A stretch of DNA of 64,000 bases, from positions 146,993 to 210,992 of the forward strand of contig SSNU01000050.1 of NCBI GenBank assembly GCA_012064415.1, given 5' to 3'. The position numbers and the translations under genes were made by a program. Shown piece after piece: positions 41,401-50,400 of the stretch; positions within the stretch are counted from its first letter, which is position 1, and each line of letters opens with the position of its first letter. Source of the stretch: Gyrodactylus bullatarudis (taxonomy: Eukaryota > Platyhelminthes > Monogenea > Gyrodactylidea > Gyrodactylidae). The notes beneath the pieces are model-generated. The model was not told where the DNA came from, made no database searches, and saw only the letters and a list, made by a program, of their open reading frames with translations.

Positions 41401-44400
41401 GATAAAGTAATAAAAAAAATTAGAAATGATTTCTTGCAGAGACAAAAAATACAATTTTAGAAGGTTTAAAGAGATAAATAAAAATTATGTTGAAAATTTG
41501 ATACAATTTGTACTCTGAAATAAGGAAATAAAAAAGACAAAAAAACAAGATACATAAATATTCATATTTTTGTACTTTTGGAAATGGATGACGTTTTAAT
41601 AACACTCGAATCCAGACGAATACACTTTAGAATGAGGATTAAAGTCATAAGGAGAATGTTCAAAAGTTTGGGAAATTTCAAGATTTTTAAAAACTATTAT
41701 GAATGAGTAAAAATTTTCAAAAATATATATCCACCTAAATTCATAATTTTGAAATTTATAAGAGATGTATAATGAAAAGAATATGTTCATTTCTCAAAAC
41801 ATAAAATTGGTTAATGTAAAGTTGGGAATCTATGATTTTTACAAAAACCTCGATTTTTTCACCAAAATTCGAAAAATTTTAGAGACTTTTTAGAATCCTA
41901 CTCATGTTGCCCTCTTTTAAAATTTGAAGAAAAAAATTCTGGAAAAATTTTTTCAATGAAAAATATAGTCATTTTTCAAATTTCAATTTGGCGTCGAAAT
42001 CCCATTTTTCGAACTTTGAAAGAAAATTTTTATTGATTTCTAAGTGAGAGAGTGATCAAAAGTTGATTTTCAGGATCACAATAAGACAAGAAAGATTTCA
42101 TCAATTTACGAGTAGTGAAGATGATTAAAAATTCGAAATTTGAACAGATTCAGAATATTCGGTTCTTTGTCCTATTGTGATCCTAAAAATTAACTTTTGA
42201 TCACTCTCTCACTTTGAAATCAATAAAAATTTTCAGTTCAAAGTTCGAAAATTAGGATTTTGGCGCCAAATTGAAATTTGACCATATTTTTCATTAAAAT
42301 AATTTTTTTGCTTGAATTTTATTCTTCAAATTGTAAAGAGGGCAACATGAGTAGGATTCTAAAAAGTCTTTAAAATTTTTCGAATTTTTAATGAAAAAAT
42401 CGAGGTTTTCGTAAAAATCATAGATTCTTAACTTCATTAGATGAAGATAATTAAAATAAAGTTTAAAAAAACACCAAAACTCTCTGATGGGTTGCAAAAA
42501 TTGGGAAGAAAACTCAAAGGGTAGTTGAAGGTTATCTGAAAAAGTTTTTACGATATTAGATCAAAAGCTAAATTTAGGAACCATTCCGTAGCTTTAATAC
42601 ATTCGAGGATCACAGGTTATTTTCTCGATTACACTCTGGCTATATAAAAGTATCCTCAATGATGAAAAACTTCAGTCTAGGGAGTCTGAGATTATAAGTT
42701 TTCGTTGTTGGGTTGAGGAATAAATTTTATTCAGGTTGCATTAAAGTGTAGATAAGTAGAGTAATAGTACAAATTTAAGTTCATTGAACCTGGCTTAAAT
42801 TTTTATGTAGTTCATCTCAAGTATGCGAGAGTCAAAACTCGAATCAAGAAATGGGTTAGAAATTCACAATTTTATCTCTGAATAATTTTCAAATGAAATA
42901 AATAGCATACTGGTAGTGTAAGAGAGGATTGTCCTTTAGTAGAAAAAATATATAAATTTTTCCATGAATTTTGTACTCTATCCAACCCACAAATCTCAGA
43001 TGGGAATGTAATGTGAATATCTCTTTAAACAGAATGCTAATATATAATTCTAATTTTTTCACTATGCACTACTATTCATCTAAGTGTAGATAGGGGGTAG
43101 TGTGAATGAGAAATTATGCTATATAAAGAAAGATGTACAATTCTCTCTTCTTCTTCACACTCAAGCTAAGAAAGGCACAAAGTTTAAATATAATTTTTTT
43201 CATAAACTCTATCAAATTAAAGTATTTTCTTTTATCGTTTACCTGAGAAAGTTGAACTTTTGAGTAGGAATTTCACGTCAAGAAAGATTTATAAAATCGG
43301 AGCTTGTTAGAGTCTCAAATGGGGGTAAATGTGTTGATTATAATCAATGGGTTTATTTACAATTTAAATCAAGAGTTGCAATGTTCTCTGTTCCTGTAAG
43401 GCATTAGAAATGATCAACTCTTTATTTCCCATTAGATCCCTAGTAGATTACAAAACTTTCTCGAGCGAAAGTTTAGTCAAATATTTTAGGGATATTTTGA
43501 AACCCTATTTGCTGAGGCCTTAGATGAAAAGACAAAATGAGTTCAGATTTGTTTAATTTTAATCCTACATAGATTTGAAATCAGTTCTTCTGTAGAGTTA
43601 AATTTTATAATGTCTAAGCAGGCTATCTCCCCGTTAGGTTGACACTATTAATCCTTGATCTGTATTATCATCGAAGCTTGAAGAACGATAAATAGGTCAA
43701 GAGAAGATCTTAGGAAGAAAAAAGTATCAAATCTCTTTTAGAAATGTTGTGAACTCTTGAATTTTAATTTGTATTATCTAATTTGATTGTCAGATTTTTT
43801 CAGACAAATTCGAATCTGAAATATCTAAGGGTTAAACTTTATGATTTTTGTTTCAACACTGGTCTGGATTGAGAAATGGTTAATATTGCCATGATAAAAG
43901 AACAATCATGACACTTGATAAAGTGTATTTCATCTTATTCTGCACGTTTCCATCAGCATCAGTATAAAATTTAAATATGGTAGTACTCGAAGAATAACAA
44001 AAAAACTGTACATAAAAGTAGGGTAAGGCTGCTAGTAATGTCTCAGTCGTGAGTGTTTGCAAATGATGAATTTCATTTTGAATGCATTTATGGGCGAGAA
44101 GTTCTTTCTCTTTCTTTCCAGGAGAAACTTTTATTCTTTCCACTTGTTCTTGATAGCGAAGAAAGAGATAAAATAAATTTGAAGCAGGAGCACTTTTCCT
44201 GGTTACTGTTGCCAGTATATGCAAGGAGAATAAAAGTATTAGTAAATAGGCTTTTAGTACAATATTTCTGATCAGATCGAGAATATTCATCGGAATTGTC
44301 ACACAAATACTGAACGAAATAAGAAATACAGATATTTCAACAAATTGAATTTGATTGAAGAAACTAAAGTCTGTCTACTAAAAAGGCTAAGTAAACGATT

Positions 44401-47400
44401 TTTTATGGTAAAATAAGATTAAATGTAGTAGACATTGTATATAGCCCACGAATGCATTCTGGAAGAAGAAAAAATGAAAAGGAAATCTTCCCAGATGGTG
44501 AAAAAAATTTGGAAAATCGAGAAAATCATACCAGGATGTAATATCCTATTGATTTCAATAAAAATGATCAAATATTTTTATATATCTAGAGAGCCATTTA
44601 CAATGTTTGTAATAGAATGAATGAGACATCATTCGCTGTACCAATGTTTTTAGAATAAACTTTGCTTAGGGGGCTGATCACTTACATGGGAAATAAGGAA
44701 TTTTCTTTTTGAAATCAACCAAAAAATTATTTATGCCTTTGGGGGATAATTTTGACTGGGCTCATCCAAGTGTATGAACCAAAGGATAATACATCCTACA
44801 GTGCTCACATTCATAATGTGTATTGAGATCATCGACAATAGCTAACCATTTCTGTGTTTTTACTTCTAAAAAAGAGTATTATAGCGTCATAGCAAGTGAT
44901 GCATTTAAAAATACCAAGGAAATGATATTCATAGAATGTACATATGTATTTAAATTAATGTAACAGAATTAGATAGAAAAACTTTATCTGCATCAGATGA
45001 GATCAATGAATATTGCAGAGAAATTTTCGATTTACCTTGGTAGAAACATGAGTCGAGATTACCTCATGTTTATTCCTTACTCATTCTGGATCATAAAAAC
45101 TTTATTAATTTTCAAAACATTAAATGGGATCAAGACATTGAAAATTTGATTTTCACACGATAATTGTGTGTGATTTCAAATATCATATTTGATATCCTTG
45201 TCTGTTTTTATTCCTATCAGATGTCTTTTGACCACCCCCTGACTACATGAAATGAATAAAACTTTCAGAGTTTAAAATTTTATATATGGATCTTTGGCAC
45301 CTTTCTAAAATAATTGAGATTTTTATAAAACTCGTCTAGCTTTAGTAGAAGAAAGATGTCTAACTTCTTACCCAAAGGAGAGATTACTTTTATTATTTTT
45401 TAGGTTTACTACGGATCTTTTCTCGGTAACCTTTCCCCATTAGGGTTAATTAGTGCAGCCAATTTATTATTCCTGATAAATATTTATTGATTCGTTCAAA
45501 TAATAATGAGACCTTTGGTAAATCTATAAATTTACACAACAAAAGAATGAAAAAAGAAGAGATTTTCACTTGAACAAAACTTGAAGAGAACATACATAGT
45601 TTTGCAAGAAATTATGATAGTTCATGCGCAACTCTCAAACTAATTCAATAGACCTTATGATGAGAGTAGTTATGAATTTAGTCGAGTAAATCAGATCGAG
45701 TAAAAATAGATCAAATGTATCGAATTATTCTTTATTGTTCTTTGTTCAGTTCGAAAATATTTTTATTTTCCAAAAGAGTAATTTCTTATTACAGTTTTGT
45801 TTGCAAAAATATGCTCATTTTTCATCATTAAATTTAATTAATAGGAAATTTACAAGAGCCTCATTTTTAAAGGAATGATATGGTTGACCTTGTTTCCCTT
45901 TAGTTTCACATGCCTGTTGAATAAAACAAAAAAATGTATCCTCGATAAGATCCACTTGTTTTGGAGAGGAATTAATTTATGAATCATTTTCAGTATACGA
46001 GGTTAGAATTTATTTGACGTTCCACAAGTCAACCCAACTCAGTGTATTTTTATTATGCACACCAAAGAGAAATTGTATGAAATAGATTCGGGTTAAAGTC
46101 TTTAAACCAAAGAAGAAAAGGACAGGTCTCCAAGGATGGGTGAATGGGAATTTAAATGAAATTTAAATCTGAATACTGCCCAGAGTCCAAAGGGGTAGTG
46201 AGAAAAACGAATTTACTTTTATAATAATCCAAGGAGATAAAATCAATAATTATTTTTGTATTTATACTGAAGATGATGTAAATTGAAGAGTAAAATCTAC
46301 ATATATAGTGATGATGAAGAGTTAGCTGTCAAATCAATGTAACCTCTCCAACATTTCATTCAACGAGAAATTTAGACAAGATAATCTTTAAGAAACTTTT
46401 TTCAATAATAATAATACGGAGTTGAAATTTTCTCCATTTTGATGTTGGTAGCACTTACTCCTGTGATAGTTCAATGATGAGATTGATTTTGATCTGACGT
46501 AGACACTGTACTTTTATCGGATAAATATACAAATAAAAATATTCTGAGTTGGGTATTAGAGGGAGCATTGACATTAGAGAGGTACACACACACACTGTAA
46601 CTATAGTATATGTGTAAGAGTAGGAAAAATGTTAATTCTTTTTACTGTCTCGTTTAAATTTCAAATTCTAAATGACTTTTTGAAATGAAAATTTTTCGCG
46701 ACATCAAATGTGCATCTGAAAAGATAAATCAACTGGGAATATCTTTGGGAAAAGCCCTGCACATAAAATATTTTCTCCATGTGATGAGGAAATTCATTTT
46801 GATTTGAATCAAGCTACATAGAACTAGAATGAAATATGTTCTCTGAGTACAATCTATTGTATCTACATACAGATAAGGAATGAAAAAGGTTTGGAATTTG
46901 TTCATTTTAATCCTCGCCCTGGAAATGTCTCTGTGGACCCCATTTCCAGGGCGAGGGTTAATTTCGACATGGTGATGCTATCAAGACTTGATTGATTTAT
47001 TCTAATAAAAAATAGAACTATGAGTTTGTACATTGTAAGTGTGTCTATGTTACATACACCCAATGTACCTACCTATGAGAGGCTATCCAATCAAAACCCT
47101 TTCTTTAAATATTGTAATTATGAATGTACTCATATTGGCATGTAAAGACTGATGAGTATGCCTGAAATATAGCGCTTATCTCTCAAAAATTTGGGCATCA
47201 CCTTTCATTTGAAAAAATAAAACTAGGAAAATTCCAGAGAGAAAAACATGACACGCTCAAATATATACAATATATTTTTTTCATAATATCAAATGCATTT
47301 AAATTTACTTATGGAAACTATAAAAGTATTTTTTTCATTTTTAATGGAGTCCCTACATACATATAGTGTATAATTTTGATATGGATATTTAAGTATTGTA

Positions 47401-50400
47401 TAATCATAAATTAAAAATATCAGTCATTCAAGAATTACATGCAATTTGAGCAGAGAATTTTGTTTAACAATAGAGGCAAAGAGGAGATGATTGATTTGTA
47501 AATATAGAATTTATCCATTCAAGGAATTAGAACAAATGCAGCATCTTTTTATTTCTCAGAATTGGGTTACTGCTCTCTCTCGTATTCATTGCCAATAACC
47601 AAAAGTAAGATCACTTTAGGGCAATTTCTACTCATTTTTTGTCTATATCAGTAGAAATATTCATTTCTTGGAGGAGTTTGAGGGAGAGTGAATATTGAGT
47701 AATAAAGCTTTCATTTCACTGGTTCTCAGCAGACCCTTACACTGGCTTGATATTCATTCATAGAATAATGAAACTCTCGGATTGGATCAATGAGAAACTA
47801 AAGTTTTCCTCTTTAGGGGGATTTTTTGATTTGGATTATCATCTTTAGCTGTAATTTTTACCAGACATAAAGTTGGTATCTTTTCAAAACATATTTGTAT
47901 ATTTTACGTACGAGAAAACTTTGGATTAGAGACTTTTAGAAAAGTTTATAAAGATTGAACTCTGATCAGACGTGCCTGAGTTGACAATAACTTTTGATAT
48001 AAATAAAGTTTATTTTTTTTAATTGAAAAGAGAATTTGTTTTTTTCTATCTAAGAGCTAAGAGGCAAGAATTAGGATTTACAGAAAAGACTGAGAATATT
48101 CTCTAATGCAACACGTGGAGTTCAATTTGAGATTCACCTTTATTCCCTTGATTAGTTCGCGTGTTATCAATTATCTTGAGGTCAACTAGTTTTCTGAATT
48201 ATTTTGCCGATTTTTCTCGTTTCAATCGAAATTTTTATGTGGAAAATTAATGTAAGCCACCATAGGATAATCCGAGTAATCAATTCTTCAAGTTTGATTA
48301 TGCCTACGAGTTGTCTCAAGTTTTAATTTTTTATGGGCTGGTTAGACTTCTGGCAAGAATCATGGAAATCATTTTCGTCATTAATTCAAGTTTGATTATA
48401 TAGCATGAGAAGATGGGATTGTCCTGATCAAAGAGATAACCTAGATTCTACTCTCACAACTAGGATAATTAAGGGATAATTCCAAAGGCGTGTAATAACA
48501 ATTTTCACAAAACAACTTTGATATGATTCATTTTAGTATATACTCTCTTATATATTAATACATGGGGAATGATGGGAATGGAATATGTATTTATTCTATA
48601 TATATTCAATTAGTACTACCCTTTGCTCATTACAAGATCAATAAATGTAAAACAAAACGTTAATTTACTATGATAGTAAAAAGATTTTGAGCTGTTTACG
48701 TTAATGAAGTGTAAATTCAATGGTCCTAGTATATTTTTATTTCATATCTATTTTATTCATGAATTCATTCATGGATTTACACAATTCATAAAAAGAAAAA
48801 TTAAAGCAATAAGAATTTATGACCTTACTATATATATAATATATATTAGGAATAAGTAAGGATTATTATTTCACAAAATATCTGGCATTTGGAAATATCA
48901 TATTGCGAGTTAAAATTGTTTCAATTTCCAAAAAACAGGGGAGAAACAACCTACTAGAAAAAAACCCTGGCCTGTGTAAGTAAACAAAAGTTTCCATTTT
49001 TGTAAATGATCTGGGGATTGGAAGACAAATTTTTTTCCTTGTGAAGTAAAATTTTCAGAAAGAGAAAAAACCGAGACTAAATTTGTACTTATTTTTTGCA
49101 ATTTGAAGGAGAAAAGACTAAAGGTAGGGAGAAATACAGGGTGAAAGTGAACCACTGTAATCATGTTTGACATGTGTCTTTCATTTACGGTGTGGAAAAA
49201 AAATTTGTAGTAAGCCATAATTTCGAGACAAACCAACAAATGTCTCAGGAATAGATCTATTACTCATACATTGACTTACACTTGAGATTATTTAACGCAG
49301 GCTACCCTATTAGAAGGTTATTTAATAAATAATATTTATCATAACCCCTCTTAAAATAAATAAAAATTTTCCTTGTCTAAAGATTGCTGAATTAGCTTAT
49401 TTTTGACAAATTTTAGGGTGAGACATCTTTTCGAGTTTATGCGTTCATTTGATAGAAAAAAGATAACATTTCGATAAAGATATCAAACTAGCATCACCAT
49501 TTTTAATGAATTTTACTACGAGAAATGATAAATTTTGAATTATTGGAGATGTCAAATTATTATTGAATATGAAAAAATCCGGTCAATTTGGAAAAGATTA
49601 ACGACTGTATAAGGAAAATGTGACTTATAATTTAGTTTTCGAAATTACGGTAATTACGGAGCATATAAAAACCGTCAACTTGAAGGATGAATGCGTAACA
49701 CTGATTTTTATAAGACTGGAAAATTTAATTTCAATTTCAATGCATTTCTTGTGAATATTTGAGGAGAAATCAAATCATTCACTTTTGAGAAATAATGAAT
49801 ATGCAAATCTATCCATTCTCACTGGGGAAATTGTAAATTTGGGAGGCAAATTTTGAATCTCCCTTCAGAAAGACTCTAAATGTTATGTAAACTTGGTTTA
49901 ATTTGGAAATTGTTCTCTATAGGGAATAGTCATTGTAAAAATAGATAAATTCTGATAAATAAAAAATAATTAAGAATTTTTCGGTGTGTAATTGAGAACC
50001 AATCTTGCGATGACGGTTAGAATCTGGTTAGAAGAGCCCATATTTAGGAATAAAAGGGTTTCTTACAGTTAGATAAAAATAATTTGTTCAATGAGAAAAT
50101 GTTCATTCAATACAGCTTGTAATTCATCTAGTGATTAGTCATGGTTACAACAAGAATAATGATACGATGTAATTTTATATGATGAAGTAAGTATGGATTA
50201 AACTGTAGAGAATGAGGATTGAAACAAATTGTCTTTTAATAAATGGAAGAACATGAGTGCTACGAAAACGAGCGAAATGATTTCTCAATGAAATTAACTC
50301 GATCAAAAAATAATAATCAAGTGAATTTTTTCCCTTTCCCAGAATAGAAATGAATAAAAGAAACTAAATGTAATAAATGACGTTCAGCTAACTAGTTTAG

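Noticed and set aside
44088..44306. 'CDNSDE' peptide suggesting an LDL-receptor A repeat
   Set aside because: The cysteine spacing of the domain is not met, and the frame overlaps other open frames.
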